Positions 43,116 to 51,740 of a stretch of 64,000 nt of DNA are shown here, in pieces. Origin of the DNA: an uncultured Lachnospiraceae bacterium (GTDB lineage Bacteria; Bacillota; Clostridia; Lachnospirales; Lachnospiraceae); assembly GCA_946491665.1 (NCBI GenBank), contig CAMLYL010000004.1:21429-85428 (forward strand), given 5' to 3'. The notes beneath the pieces were generated by a model. It saw nothing but the letters and a program-made list of their open reading frames with translations. It had not been told where the DNA came from and ran no database searches. Positions within the stretch are counted from its first letter, which is position 1, and every line of letters starts with the position of its first letter. Position numbers and translations under genes: made by a program.

Positions 43116-44627
43116 TTATGCATCCTCTTCCTCCGCTGCGGACTGTCCGTCCTCCGGCCGGCTCTCGCCGTAGCCATAACCGCCGTATTTGCCGTATTTA
43201 TGATATCCGTATTTGCCGTAACCGTAATTTCCGTAGCCATACCGTCCATATCCATAGCTTCCAAAGGTCATGGCCTCATTATTAATAACATATCCCAGAA
43301 TACGGGTTCCGGTATCCGCCAGGAGCTCCAGCCCGGCAATTACCCGGTTTACCGGCTGATAATCCTGACGGATTACCATGAGAACGGCATCACTGTAGGA
43401 TGCCAGAAAACTTGCGTCCTGGAGAATTCCGCAGGGCGGCGTATCGATAATAATATAATCATACATCTCCCGCCAGGCATCCAGCTTTTCCCGCACCGCC
43501 TGATTTCCCAGCAGAGACGCAATCCGGTTCTGATTCACCGGTCGGCTTCCCGCCAGAATGTCCAGGCCTGTATCCTTATATGCGCATACCGCTTCCTCCA
43601 GATCCTTTTCTTCCCGCAGAACAGAATCAAAGCCCCAGTCATTCTGCATGCCGAACTTTTCTCCCACAGAAGGATGGCGCAGATCACCGTCAATCAGCAA
43701 AACTTTATGACCTTTCATCGCATAGGTCAGAGCCAGATTCGAGGAAATCGTAGATTTTCCCTCTCCCTCTGCCGCGCTGGTAATCACAAACACCTTCTGA
43801 TCTTCTCTTTTCAGCCGCCTGGAAGAGCGGATATACAATGTGTTCATTGCCTCTGTAAAGGAAGGCGTTGTCGTCCGGCGATCGATCAGCATCAGCTGGT
43901 TATTTTTATTGCTCCGCCGTTTCATATAGTTCTGCGGAACGGTTCCCACGCACTCCACGTTGGTATACCGCTTCAGATTGTCCCCGGACATAACTGTTCT
44001 TCTGGTATAGCTGAAAATAATCAGAATTATCAGATAGACAAGGGCGCCGCCTCCCGTGCCACAGGCAAGAAGGGTTCTTTTTCCGATACTGTTGCTGGGC
44101 GCCGAGGGCACTCCGGTGGTATCCAGCAATGTGAGGGATGTATTTCCCACAATGTATCTTGCCACCTGGGGATAGTTGTTTATCACAGACTGAAGTACGT
44201 TATAGGACAGATCCGGATCCGATGATGTCACGCTGATCTGAAACAAACTGGTATTTTCCAGCGCCGAGGCCGTAATATCCGCATCCAGTTCCGTCAGTCC
44301 CAGATCCTCCATTACCACACTTCTCAGAGCGCCGCTTTCCAGAATATACGGAAACGTAGCGCTCATCTGCTCCATGGTAATCTGTGTACTGTAAGTATTC
44401 GCGGAAGAACTCTCACCGTTCGTACCTACTGTAAAAGAAGAAGATGCGGTATATACCGGCTTGAAAAAGAACAGCCGGTAAACCCCCGCGATTCCAACTC
44501 CCACTGCGGCAAGAATCAGCAGAAGCCACCAGGTCTTTTTAAAGCACTTCCAGCCCTTCACGATGCCCTGGATAATATCTATTTTGTTTTCATCACTTTC
44601 CACATTCCTGCTCTCATATTCTCTCAT
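43116..44627 (-). CDS. Wzz/BY-kinase fusion with Tyr-rich tail (CpsCD-like), copy 2
   Basis: 503 residues from MREYESRNVESDENKIDI. Two membrane helices at about 36-55 and 190-210 flank the periplasmic Wzz region. The kinase part has Walker A ITSAAEGEGKSTISSNLALT, Walker A' VLLIDGDLRHP and Walker B DYIIIDTPPCG. The C-terminus is a striking run of YGYGRYGYGNYGYGKYGYHK and more, some 15 tyrosines, the autophosphorylation cluster of BY-kinases. CpsC and CpsD are fused here as in proteobacterial enzymes. It controls polymer length and export. Confidence 0.92.
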   Translation of the reverse strand: MREYESRNVESDENKIDIIQGIVKGWKCFKKTWWLLLILAAVGVGIAGVYRLFFFKPVYTASSSFTVGTNGESSSANTYSTQITMEQMSATFPYILESGALRSVVMEDLGLTELDADITASALENTSLFQISVTSSDPDLSYNVLQSVINNYPQVARYIVGNTSLTLLDTTGVPSAPSNSIGKRTLLACGTGGGALVYLIILIIFSYTRRTVMSGDNLKRYTNVECVGTVPQNYMKRRSNKNNQLMLIDRRTTTPSFTEAMNTLYIRSSRRLKREDQKVFVITSAAEGEGKSTISSNLALTYAMKGHKVLLIDGDLRHPSVGEKFGMQNDWGFDSVLREEKDLEEAVCAYKDTGLDILAGSRPVNQNRIASLLGNQAVREKLDAWREMYDYIIIDTPPCGILQDASFLASYSDAVLMVIRQDYQPVNRVIAGLELLADTGTRILGYVINNEAMTFGSYGYGRYGYGNYGYGKYGYHKYGKYGGYGYGESRPEDGQSAAEEEDA

Positions 44628-44628
44628 C

Positions 44629-46092
44629 TTAACTATCCGCCCTGCTTCCTGTTTTATTATAATGGGAATATTTACTGTAGGCTCCTGCTCCGTAATTGCC
44701 ATAAGCGCCGGCTTTCTCCACCAGACCGGTACGCACGCCGTTAAACACGCATCCAATCAGCTTTGTTCCGGTATTTTCCAGATTATCAATTGCGTCATTG
44801 ATATAACAGGTCTCCATGACATCCTGCCGGATCACCAGCAGACTGGCGTCAGTCAGCGCCGCATACTCCTCCGTATCAGCCACAAAGGCCATCGGCGCGG
44901 TATCCAGAACCACATAATCATACTGCTGCGCCATTTTTCTGATCATTTTCCCCAGATAAGCAAAAGTATCCTTATCCAGTCGGGACCCCACCGGCTGTTT
45001 TCCGAACACCACAGACAGCCCCGGAATCTGATGCTGTTTCACTGCCCGCACCTTCTGCTGCCGCGAAACAGCAATACAGAAATCACAGGATTTCGGACAG
45101 GCAAAACCAAAAATCTTATACTGAGCCGGCTTGCGGAAATCGCAGTCCACCAGGAAGACCTTTTTTCCCTCCTGCGCAAGCGCCACCGCAATATTGGCAG
45201 CCACTGTAGACTTTCCCTCATTCTCCGACACACTGGTCACCATGAGAATGTTCTTATTCTCAGAGTCCAGCGCAAACCGCACCCGCGTAGCAAGCATCCG
45301 GTAAGACTCTACATACCTGAAACTCAGCATGGGATTGGTAAGCAGCAGAGAAAATGACTTCGCATCCCTTCTTTTCAGACCGTGCTTCCTTTTATTCTCA
45401 TAATAAACAGTTCCCAGAAGCTTTGCGTCTACCTTCAGATTGACATCCTCCACATTTTTTACAGTATCCTTATAAACAGAAATCAGAGCGAGTATAATTA
45501 TCATCACCACAATTCCCGCCGCAGCCGCGGCTCCCATATACCGTCCCACCCGAAGAGGATTCGAGGGTGTTTCCGGAATCACGGTAGACTGTATTTCTTT
45601 CATTGTGACGCCATCCAGAAAATATCCCATCAGCTCCATGGAATTATCAATCACAGATCTGCTGATCTCATAAGCCATTTCCGGCGACGAGGAAGTAACT
45701 GACATCTCCATCAGGTTGGAAGACTCCACAGTTTGCACTGTGACTGACGCGGCAAATCCCCCGATCCCCAGATCCTCACAGACCTGATTTTTCAAAATTG
45801 AGCTGTTTACCACCTGTTCAAACTGTCCGCTGGTAGTTTCCGCCTGGGCAAGATTTCCTGAAATCTGGTCATAACTGAATCCACTCTGACTGATGGCAAA
45901 CGTAGTTGTCGCCGTATACTGAGGCGAATAGCGGAGAAGCAGAACCGCCCCGGTCAGCAGAGCCGTCATCAGGCCTGTCAGCAGGATCAGCCACCATTCT
46001 CTCAGAAGATCCCGAAACAGGCTGTCCCAGTCAATCCTCAGCATCTGAGGATTCTGTCCGGTTCTGTATGTATATCTGCTGTCATTTTTCAT
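44629..46092 (-). CDS. Wzz/BY-kinase fusion (CpsCD-like), copy 1
   Basis: 487 residues from the ATG at 46092, nine bases after GGGAGG; a GTG six bases earlier has too short a spacer. The organisation is the same as in the next gene: N-terminal membrane helix (LILLTGLMTALLTGAVLLL), extracytoplasmic region, second helix (AAAAGIVVMIIILALISVYK), then kinase with Walker A TSVSENEGKSTVAANIA and A' VFLVDCDFRKP, and Walker B DYVVLDTAPM. The tail has only about five tyrosines (YGNYGAGAYSKYSHY). The two kinases are one base apart, so the operon carries a tandem pair. The degree of redundancy is unknown. Confidence 0.92.
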   Translation of the reverse strand: MKNDSRYTYRTGQNPQMLRIDWDSLFRDLLREWWLILLTGLMTALLTGAVLLLRYSPQYTATTTFAISQSGFSYDQISGNLAQAETTSGQFEQVVNSSILKNQVCEDLGIGGFAASVTVQTVESSNLMEMSVTSSSPEMAYEISRSVIDNSMELMGYFLDGVTMKEIQSTVIPETPSNPLRVGRYMGAAAAAGIVVMIIILALISVYKDTVKNVEDVNLKVDAKLLGTVYYENKRKHGLKRRDAKSFSLLLTNPMLSFRYVESYRMLATRVRFALDSENKNILMVTSVSENEGKSTVAANIAVALAQEGKKVFLVDCDFRKPAQYKIFGFACPKSCDFCIAVSRQQKVRAVKQHQIPGLSVVFGKQPVGSRLDKDTFAYLGKMIRKMAQQYDYVVLDTAPMAFVADTEEYAALTDASLLVIRQDVMETCYINDAIDNLENTGTKLIGCVFNGVRTGLVEKAGAYGNYGAGAYSKYSHYNKTGSRADS

Positions 46093-46107
46093 TGACACGT
46101 TCCTCCC

Positions 46108-46962
46108 TTACTCTACGATCACAACCAGCCGGATGGAAGCCTGGTATTCTCCATCCGAGGGAATCGTATAGGAAATCTCATAAACTCCCGGCGTTGAAGT
46201 ATCTACCGGATTTGTGATCTCAATATCACTCAGACTATACGGATTGCTGTTGTCGCCCATTTCCCACGACATACCACTGTCTGTCACTCCCAGGATATAA
46301 TCCGAAGGGTTAATCGCACTGCCGGTTTCCACATAAATCAGATATTCTGACAGCTCTACCTTTGGAGCCGAGCTGTCCGCGGATGCATCATAAGTTTCCA
46401 CTGTCAAAGGAAGCTCCACTACATCTCCGGCGCTGTTTGACACCTGAAAGTTAACCGTATAAGAACCCGCCACACTGTAATCATAATAGTAATCTGATGT
46501 GATCACGACCTCTCCGGACAGATCTCCGTCCAGACAATCCTGTACCTGGAATACGGAGGTCATGCTTTCATCACTGTTTACTGCAAAACGAAGGGGGCCT
46601 GTCAGAGAAAACCTGGGTGAAGTATAATTGTTATAAACCACCTCCCGGGTAGCTTTCGTCACATTGTGATCCTGGTCAAAGGCCGCCACGGTCACCTGCC
46701 TGCGCCCCTTCTCAATAAAATTGGAAAGGCTCTCCACCACCAGAGAATCCGTGACATCTCCGTCTTTCTTGTCCGCTGCGGTAATTCCCTGCAGCAACTC
46801 CTCATCCGTACAGTCTACATCTACCGTAATACTGCTCTGGTCCATTGTTATTTCCGGGCCGTCCGTATCACTGAAGCCTACTGTTTTTATTACTGCCGCA
46901 GCCATGAGCACAGCCGCCAAAATGGTAAGCACAAGAACCACCCGCTGTATGATTTTAATCAT
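46108..46962 (-). CDS. Membrane-anchored protein with Ig-like domains
   Basis: 284 residues. One N-terminal membrane helix (about 8-28) anchors an extracytoplasmic part of three beta domains. The pattern D-x-DGDVTDSLVVES ... GRRQVTVAAFDQDHNVT, CLDGDLSGEVVITSDYYYDY ... GSYTVNFQVSNSAGDVVELP, and PGVYEISYTIPSDGEYQAS matches Ig-like/DUF5011-type folds that bind surface polymers. Cysteines are few (C51, C137-region). It lies between the PqqD-type gene (two bases upstream) and the first BY-kinase. In polysaccharide operons such anchored Ig proteins may act as scaffold; no specific role can be given. Confidence 0.75.
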   Translation of the reverse strand: MIKIIQRVVLVLTILAAVLMAAAVIKTVGFSDTDGPEITMDQSSITVDVDCTDEELLQGITAADKKDGDVTDSLVVESLSNFIEKGRRQVTVAAFDQDHNVTKATREVVYNNYTSPRFSLTGPLRFAVNSDESMTSVFQVQDCLDGDLSGEVVITSDYYYDYSVAGSYTVNFQVSNSAGDVVELPLTVETYDASADSSAPKVELSEYLIYVETGSAINPSDYILGVTDSGMSWEMGDNSNPYSLSDIEITNPVDTSTPGVYEISYTIPSDGEYQASIRLVVIVE

Positions 46963-46964
46963 TC

Positions 46965-47228
46965 TTACTCCTCCAGCATTCCAAAGTAACGAAGCGCGTC
47001 AATGAAACCGGCCACATCCCGCTCTACCGTCTCTTCGTCCACATCATATTCTTTCAAAACCATCTGCTTTAATTCCTCCGGCGTCCGTTCTGTCTGCAGA
47101 CATTCCCACAGAAACGCCGCCACGCTGTTCAGCGTAATCAGTGCATTCAGTTCTGCAGCTGCCCCTGTAGGAACTACAATTTTCTCTCCTGCAATATCCC
47201 TCATCATAAAATCGCTGCTGATCTTCAT
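46965..47228 (-). CDS. PqqD-type RiPP leader-recognition protein
   Basis: 87 residues, the size of stand-alone PqqD. The pattern is typical: KISSDFMMRDIAGEKIVVPT, then GAAAELNALITLNSVAAFLW, ECLQTERTPEELKQMVLKEY and DVDEETVERDVAGFIDALRY. It has a winged-helix RRE fold that binds the leader peptide of a RiPP precursor and presents it to the modification enzyme. It lies 14 bases after the ABC exporter gene and is the second gene of that operon. Its presence points strongly to leader-guided peptide modification in this block. Confidence 0.9.
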   Translation of the reverse strand: MKISSDFMMRDIAGEKIVVPTGAAAELNALITLNSVAAFLWECLQTERTPEELKQMVLKEYDVDEETVERDVAGFIDALRYFGMLEE

Positions 47229-47242
47229 TTTACTCCCCTTCC

Positions 47243-49051
47243 CTACTTGTGAAAACTATTTTCTGTTTCCCCGGATCTGTCCAGTTCCGTAATCTTCCGG
47301 TCCACTACCCGGTATATTCTCTGACACATGCTGAGAACGCTGGGACGATGGGTGGAAACAATACAGGTCTTATTCGGACGCTGCCGGATAATATTGTGCA
47401 GCACCTGTTCCTCTGTCGCTTCATCCAGCGCGCTGGTCGCCTCGTCCAGGAGCATAACCGGCGCATCTCTGAGCACAGCCCGGGCAATGGCAATCCGCTG
47501 CGCCTGGCCTTCGGAAAAGCCGCGCCCCCGCTCACCCAGCTTACTGTTGATGCCGTCCTCCAGTTTCTCTATGAACTCCCAGGCACAGGAAATTTTCAGC
47601 GCCTCGGTTATTTCTTCATCCGTAGCGTCCCGTTTCACCACCCTGAGATTATCTGCAATCGTTCCCGAAATCAGTGTATTCCCCTGAGGAACATAGGAAA
47701 AAAACTCCCTCAGATCTGCATTCATGCTGAACCGGGTTCCATCCGCCGCTTCCAGGTAAGTATCTCCCTGCTGGGGATGAATCAGACCGAGAATCAGACG
47801 CAGCATCGTGGTCTTTCCCTGTCCGCTGGGACCCACAACCGCCACAATTTCATTGGGCTTCGCGACAAAATCGCTGTTTACAATCACATCATTATTTTCC
47901 TGATAGGCGAACTCCACAGAACTCATATGAACCGTAAAGCCCTGTTCCGCCAGCGGCCGCATCTTTTCCAGAGACTCCGGGTCATGAATCTCCTTGGGCA
48001 GATCCACAATTTCACGAATCCGATGCGCCGATACCGCACTGTTGATCATAGACGGGAAAATAGAAATCAGCGTACTGAATCCGCTGGACAATTTGTTACT
48101 CTGACTGAGAAACAGCGTCATTGTTCCATAGGAAATATCTCCCGTCCACATCCGGAACAGACAATAGCCGAAAGCCGCCAGTCCTACGCCGGTGCTCAGT
48201 CCGGTCATGCCGATATTCATTTTGATACTGTAAAGGTTGTAATCCAGATTATAGTCCTTATACTTTTTCTGCCAGTCTTTCAGCTCATCCGCATAGTACC
48301 CTGTAACGCCGAAGCTCTTGATGGAATCAAAATTATAGAAGGTTTCCGTTTCAAAACTCATCATGCCGCTGTTCATTTCCAGCACACGCTTCTGATAGGC
48401 CCGCAGCTTTCTCATCACCCGCCGGCTGACCAGAAGCAGCACAGGCGCACTGATGAAGGCAAACAGCGCCATCGTAACATCATAATGAAGAATCACCAGA
48501 AAGGTCGCCACAAAACTGTAGAGATTGACGATCACATTCGGCACCCAGGATACCGCATTGCTTGAAATTGTATTTACATCAGAATTAAACCGGTTCAGCA
48601 GATCGCCGTTCTGGTAGGCGCTGACCTGCTGCCAGTCCGCATCAATAATTTTGTTGAAAATATCCTTCTGGATATCATTGTTTACATAGATGCTGATTTT
48701 CAGCGAGATCCGGCCGACAATACTGGAAGTAACCAGGCTGAAAGCCGTGCTCCCCACCATGGCCACAATCAGAATCCACAGCCTGCTGTACTGATAGCCT
48801 GTAATAATATCAATCAGATATTTGCTGATAACCGAAGAGGCCAGTCCCAGAGTGGAGCTGACCAGTCCCATAACCGTATAATATACAATAATCCACTTAT
48901 ATCTGGCACTGTAAGAAAAAATCCATTTCCAGTCATCCAGGAAATCTGTGTATGTACCGTCGCCAAATTTATCAAACAAAACTTTCAGCGCCTGGGACTG
49001 AAGGATCCTGTTCAGTCCCCGGAACTCTGTTTTTGTGCCTTTCTCTTTCAT
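47243..49051 (-). CDS. ABC exporter with fused permease and ATPase domains
   Basis: 602 residues. Six membrane helices (about 40-330) precede an ATPase domain with Walker A VGPSGQGKTTMLRL, Walker B VMLLDEATSALD and a signature reading FSEGQAQRIA rather than LSGGQ. No N-terminal C39 peptidase domain is present, so it cannot cleave a double-glycine leader itself; the start MKEKGTKTEFRGLNRILQSQ leads straight into the membrane domain. It probably exports the modified peptides encoded upstream. Its own promoter (49156-49184) shares a 24-base identical sequence with that of precursor C. The ribosome site and next gene suggest an operon with pqqD. Confidence 0.92.
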   Translation of the reverse strand: MKEKGTKTEFRGLNRILQSQALKVLFDKFGDGTYTDFLDDWKWIFSYSARYKWIIVYYTVMGLVSSTLGLASSVISKYLIDIITGYQYSRLWILIVAMVGSTAFSLVTSSIVGRISLKISIYVNNDIQKDIFNKIIDADWQQVSAYQNGDLLNRFNSDVNTISSNAVSWVPNVIVNLYSFVATFLVILHYDVTMALFAFISAPVLLLVSRRVMRKLRAYQKRVLEMNSGMMSFETETFYNFDSIKSFGVTGYYADELKDWQKKYKDYNLDYNLYSIKMNIGMTGLSTGVGLAAFGYCLFRMWTGDISYGTMTLFLSQSNKLSSGFSTLISIFPSMINSAVSAHRIREIVDLPKEIHDPESLEKMRPLAEQGFTVHMSSVEFAYQENNDVIVNSDFVAKPNEIVAVVGPSGQGKTTMLRLILGLIHPQQGDTYLEAADGTRFSMNADLREFFSYVPQGNTLISGTIADNLRVVKRDATDEEITEALKISCAWEFIEKLEDGINSKLGERGRGFSEGQAQRIAIARAVLRDAPVMLLDEATSALDEATEEQVLHNIIRQRPNKTCIVSTHRPSVLSMCQRIYRVVDRKITELDRSGETENSFHK

Positions 49052-49155
49052 TCACGTATTCACCATTTATTCCCGTGCGGCTCACCCCTGACGTCCGCCT
49101 CAAAAACAAAGAGCCGGTTCCCCAGCCCTAAATATTTACTCATTAATTTGGAAAA

Positions 49156-49234
49156 ATTATAACACAGCCCCTTTTTTCAGGCAAGGGATTTGGATGGTTT
49201 TTTTGCGGTTAAAGTCAGTATTTTCAAGGGTTTA
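49156..49234 (-). promoter_or_regulatory. Promoter and conserved upstream box of the exporter operon
   Basis: TTGCCT (-35, 49179-49184), 17 bases, TATAAT (-10, 49156-49161) on the minus strand. The 19-base box TAAACCCTTGAAAATACTG lies at 49216-49234, 31 bases upstream of the -35. The sequence around and after the -10 (49144-49167) is identical over 24 bases to 53420-53443 at precursor C. The rest of the 400-base interval is AT-rich. Confidence 0.7.
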
Positions 49235-49395
49235 TGCGCATTTTTGACACATATAAATAAGTATAATATACACATCGGGATATATACCAAATAATTTATT
49301 TTTCTTATTATTGTTTTTCAATTCCTTTTGCAAATTGCCCAGACAGATCAGTGAAACTCTTCATACCGATCTGTTTTCATATTCTCTGTATACAG

Positions 49396-49431
49396 CAGAA
49401 TCCGGCTGGCAGTACCGCCGGCCGGATTCTG
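49396..49431 (-). terminator. Hairpin downstream of precursor A
   Basis: CAGAATCCGGC and GCCGGATTCTG form a perfect 11-bp stem with a 14-base loop, 23 bases after the stop of precursor A. It lacks a long T run but is placed to limit read-through into the exporter operon. Confidence 0.7.
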
Positions 49432-49454
49432 TTATGTAACTATTTGATTTTGAT

Positions 49455-49898
49455 TTATGAATGGTTGGGGTGGTTAGGATCTTCCTGCTGCACAACACCC
49501 CAATGATTCCACTTTCTTCTATCATTCCACCCGCTAGCATTTGTATGCCAGAAAATCACATCTCCCGGATCTACTGTATTATTGCCGTCCATCTGGAGGA
49601 TATAATCCAAGCCGCCGTTCAGCCATCCCTGCTCTCCATTGAGCTCGCCTACACTCTGGAAAACACCGCCGTCATCGGTGATAACACGGTTCGCACCTGC
49701 ATCTCCACAGGTATCAGGCGTACCGATGGTTGAATGACTGACCTTCCCCTGCTCTCCGCTCTGCCAGTGAGACCCATACGGAAGAGACGGATCAGATCCC
49801 CTGCCGCATGCAAGCTTAAAACATGCCGCTACATACTCATTGGGTACAAAATTCTGAACAAACATCATCGGTCTTTCATAGCACTTTCTTGCTTCCAC
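49455..49898 (-). CDS. Precursor-like small protein A with FVPNEYVAAC leader motif
   Basis: 147 residues from a GTG nine bases after AGGAGG. The N-terminus CYERPMMFVQNFVPNEYVAA resembles those of proteins B and C, followed by a CFKLACGRGSD block with two Cys four apart. The C-terminal 105 residues are hydrophilic and rich in G, N, D, W (GTPDTCGDAGANRVITDDGG, GWLNGGLDYILQMDGNNTVD, PGDVIFWHTNASG, KWNHWGVVQQ) and end in PNHS. There is no signal peptide. Leader-like N-terminus and cluster context suggest a substrate of the radical SAM enzyme, HPr-kinase-like protein and exporter. The GDVIFWHT...NHWGVV part is reminiscent of the second half of CHAP/NlpC domains, but no catalytic set is convincing. 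Function is not known. Confidence 0.75.
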   Translation of the reverse strand: MEARKCYERPMMFVQNFVPNEYVAACFKLACGRGSDPSLPYGSHWQSGEQGKVSHSTIGTPDTCGDAGANRVITDDGGVFQSVGELNGEQGWLNGGLDYILQMDGNNTVDPGDVIFWHTNASGWNDRRKWNHWGVVQQEDPNHPNHS

Positions 49899-50029
49899 TC
49901 TCGCTTACCTCCTGCTCAAATTACACACAACTGAAATTTACCAGAGCAGAATCCGAAAACCGCATACAGATCTGCACCACAATCCGACATCCTCCTCTAT
50001 AAATCTCTTTTACTTATTAATACAAGGAA

Positions 50030-50109
50030 ATTATACCATTCCGTTTTTTCAAAATCAAGCATTTTTGTTTTCTTTTTTTCTCAAAAATTGTAGTATTTTC
50101 GAGGTTTTT
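50030..50109 (-). promoter_or_regulatory. Promoter and upstream box of precursor A
   Basis: TTGATT (-35, 50053-50058), 17 bases, TATAAT (-10, 50030-50035). The box AAAAACCTCGAAAATACTA lies at 50091-50109, 32 bases upstream of the -35. It leaves a leader of about 125 bases before the GTG at 49898. Confidence 0.75.
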
Positions 50110-50224
50110 CAGTTTATTTCAGGCACTTACAGGAACTTTCACTTTTTCTTTTGGCTATAAATATTAATTTGTTTTTCTTATTACTCTACTTTCCTGTTTA
50201 ATTTCACAGTTCTTCTTCAAAAGA

Positions 50225-50659
50225 TCAGGAGTGATTCGGGTGCTCGGAGTCCTGCTGTTCTACCACTCCGTAATGATTCCACTTTCTTCCGTCTCTGCTT
50301 GTTGTATGCCAGAAAATCACATCCCCCGGATCTACCGTATTGTTGCCATCCCTCTGAAGAACATAATCCAAACCGCCGTTCAGCCATCCCTGCTGACCAT
50401 TATATTCTCCCACACTCTGAAAGAATCCTCCCTCATCCGTAATTACCCGGTTTGCGTCGGCATCTCCGCAGGTATCAGGAGTGCCCAGCGCCGAATGGCT
50501 GACATTCCCCCGCTCACCGGTATTCCAATGCCAGCCGTATTCGAGTTCTGAACAAGATCCTCTTCTGCACGCAAGCTGATAACACGCGGCAACATATTCG
50601 TCCGGCACAAATTTCTGAATAAACATTACTGGTTTCTCGTATTTCTTTTTTCTTTCCAT
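50225..50659 (-). CDS. Precursor-like small protein B with FVPDEYVAAC leader motif
   Basis: 144 residues from the ATG nine bases after AGGAGG; a longer in-frame start overlaps the promoter. It is a close relative of protein A. The leader reads KKYEKPVMFIQKFVPDEYVA then ACYQLACRRGSC, with three cysteines. The C-terminal part again has HSALGTPDTCGDADANRVIT, GWLNGGLDYVLQRDGNNTVD and DVIFWHTTSRDGRKWNHYGV, and ends in PNHS. The near identity of the C-terminal halves of A and B, with divergent middle residues, implies duplication. The promoter has the same form as the others. Role as a peptide substrate is inferred from context. Confidence 0.75.
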   Translation of the reverse strand: MERKKKYEKPVMFIQKFVPDEYVAACYQLACRRGSCSELEYGWHWNTGERGNVSHSALGTPDTCGDADANRVITDEGGFFQSVGEYNGQQGWLNGGLDYVLQRDGNNTVDPGDVIFWHTTSRDGRKWNHYGVVEQQDSEHPNHS

Positions 50660-50700
50660 GTCGCGGTACCTCCTGTATATACTAACATTAATATACAAAA

Positions 50701-50778
50701 GCTATACCATTTCAGATTTACAAAATCAAGAAATTACACAGTTTTTTCATCCAATATTCATACTTTCAGGATGCTTTT
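50701..50778 (-). promoter_or_regulatory. Promoter and upstream box of precursor B
   Basis: TTGATT (-35, 50724-50729), 17 bases, TATAGC (-10, 50701-50706), 41 bases before the ATG. A weaker copy of the box, AAAAGCATCCTGAAAGTATG, lies at 50759-50778, 29 bases upstream of the -35. Confidence 0.65.
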
Positions 50779-50840
50779 GATACCTATAGTCAAAATTATA
50801 TTCATCGTCCGGACATATGTCACTGCAGAATCATATCGTT

Positions 50841-51740
50841 TTAATGTGTACCATCCATAAAAAGAGCGCTTTCCAGACACTGAACAGCTTCTTCCGAGAT
50901 ATCGCAGGTCAGCTGCCAGACAGGAACACTGCTGATCAGATCTTCAATATCATTCATGGCCCGATCCGCAAACTCCCGGTTCCACTGGTTGATCGTAATC
51001 TGGGTATAAAGCTGCGAAAAAGCCTGAATCGGTGACAGCCGTTCCGCATGATTTATCTTCCCCTGCCGCAGCATAACAATCCCATAAATCGGCGTATCCT
51101 GCAGATTACAGATTTCCGATGATCCGCAGACGGGCCAGCCGCAGGCGTTCCATCTGCCCTCTGCCTTTCTCAGCAGAGCCCGGTCTCCGTTAACCGTCCA
51201 GCTTCCTCTGTACTTTTTCCACAGATCTGCCTGTGTGGATTTTCCGGTTCCCGAAGGAGCGGAAAACAGGATAGCTTTTCCCTGATATACCATATACGCA
51301 CAGTGAAGAATCAGACTGTCCCTCAGAATCATACGGCGCTCCAGAGCAAGCAGCGAGGAAAAAACAGGATCTATATGCAGTTCTTTTATTTCATCCTGAA
51401 CCAGAGTGACTTCCGCCCGGTTCTCACCCACTTCCCGATAGCAGGCATAGGCGCTTTCACGCCCTTTGACACCGATCAGACGGCTCTCTCCCACGCCGCT
51501 TCGGAACACAACCAGATCCGGGCGTTTTGCCGCCACTTCTCCATCCGGTCTGGGCAAAACATCCGATATTTCTATCTGATAAGTATATTCCGGCGCGATC
51601 CGCCGAGACTCAGATAAAAGCACATCTTCGTCTGTTTCCGCTTTTCGCTCAAACTTCATAAAATTTTCCGGCGGCACGACTTCTTCCGGGCAGCAAAGCC
51701 GGAACGTGAAATCACCGATCTGAAATATTCCGTCTTTCAT
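50841..51740 (-). CDS. HPr-kinase-like protein
   Basis: 299 residues. The first 120 residues are a domain without clear motif. The C-terminal part is HprK/P-like: Walker A FSAPSGTGKSTQADLW (160-174), the NGDRALL motif (184-190) that parallels the NDDR/DDD loop, and a later IYGIVMLRQGK. Such proteins act in RiPP clusters, for example the lasso peptide kinase of paeninodin, where they phosphorylate the peptide. The ATG overlaps the radical SAM gene by 29 bases with GGGAG seven bases upstream. It is probably the kinase or regulator that works on one of the precursor peptides, which is inference. Confidence 0.82.
   Translation of the reverse strand: MKDGIFQIGDFTFRLCCPEEVVPPENFMKFERKAETDEDVLLSESRRIAPEYTYQIEISDVLPRPDGEVAAKRPDLVVFRSGVGESRLIGVKGRESAYACYREVGENRAEVTLVQDEIKELHIDPVFSSLLALERRMILRDSLILHCAYMVYQGKAILFSAPSGTGKSTQADLWKKYRGSWTVNGDRALLRKAEGRWNACGWPVCGSSEICNLQDTPIYGIVMLRQGKINHAERLSPIQAFSQLYTQITINQWNREFADRAMNDIEDLISSVPVWQLTCDISEEAVQCLESALFMDGTH

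Noticed and set aside
42138..44225. Plus-strand open frame of 695 codons
   Set aside because: It is antisense to the PHP phosphatase, S26 peptidase and CpsCD genes, which are all well supported. The protein has no domain and many prolines and histidines typical of antisense frames.
49455..50659. CHAP or NlpC/P60 peptidase assignment for precursors A and B
   Set aside because: The GDVIFWHT...NH-x-GVV segment resembles that fold, but no convincing catalytic Cys motif precedes it and the leader-like N-terminus fits a precursor better. It is noted, not called.
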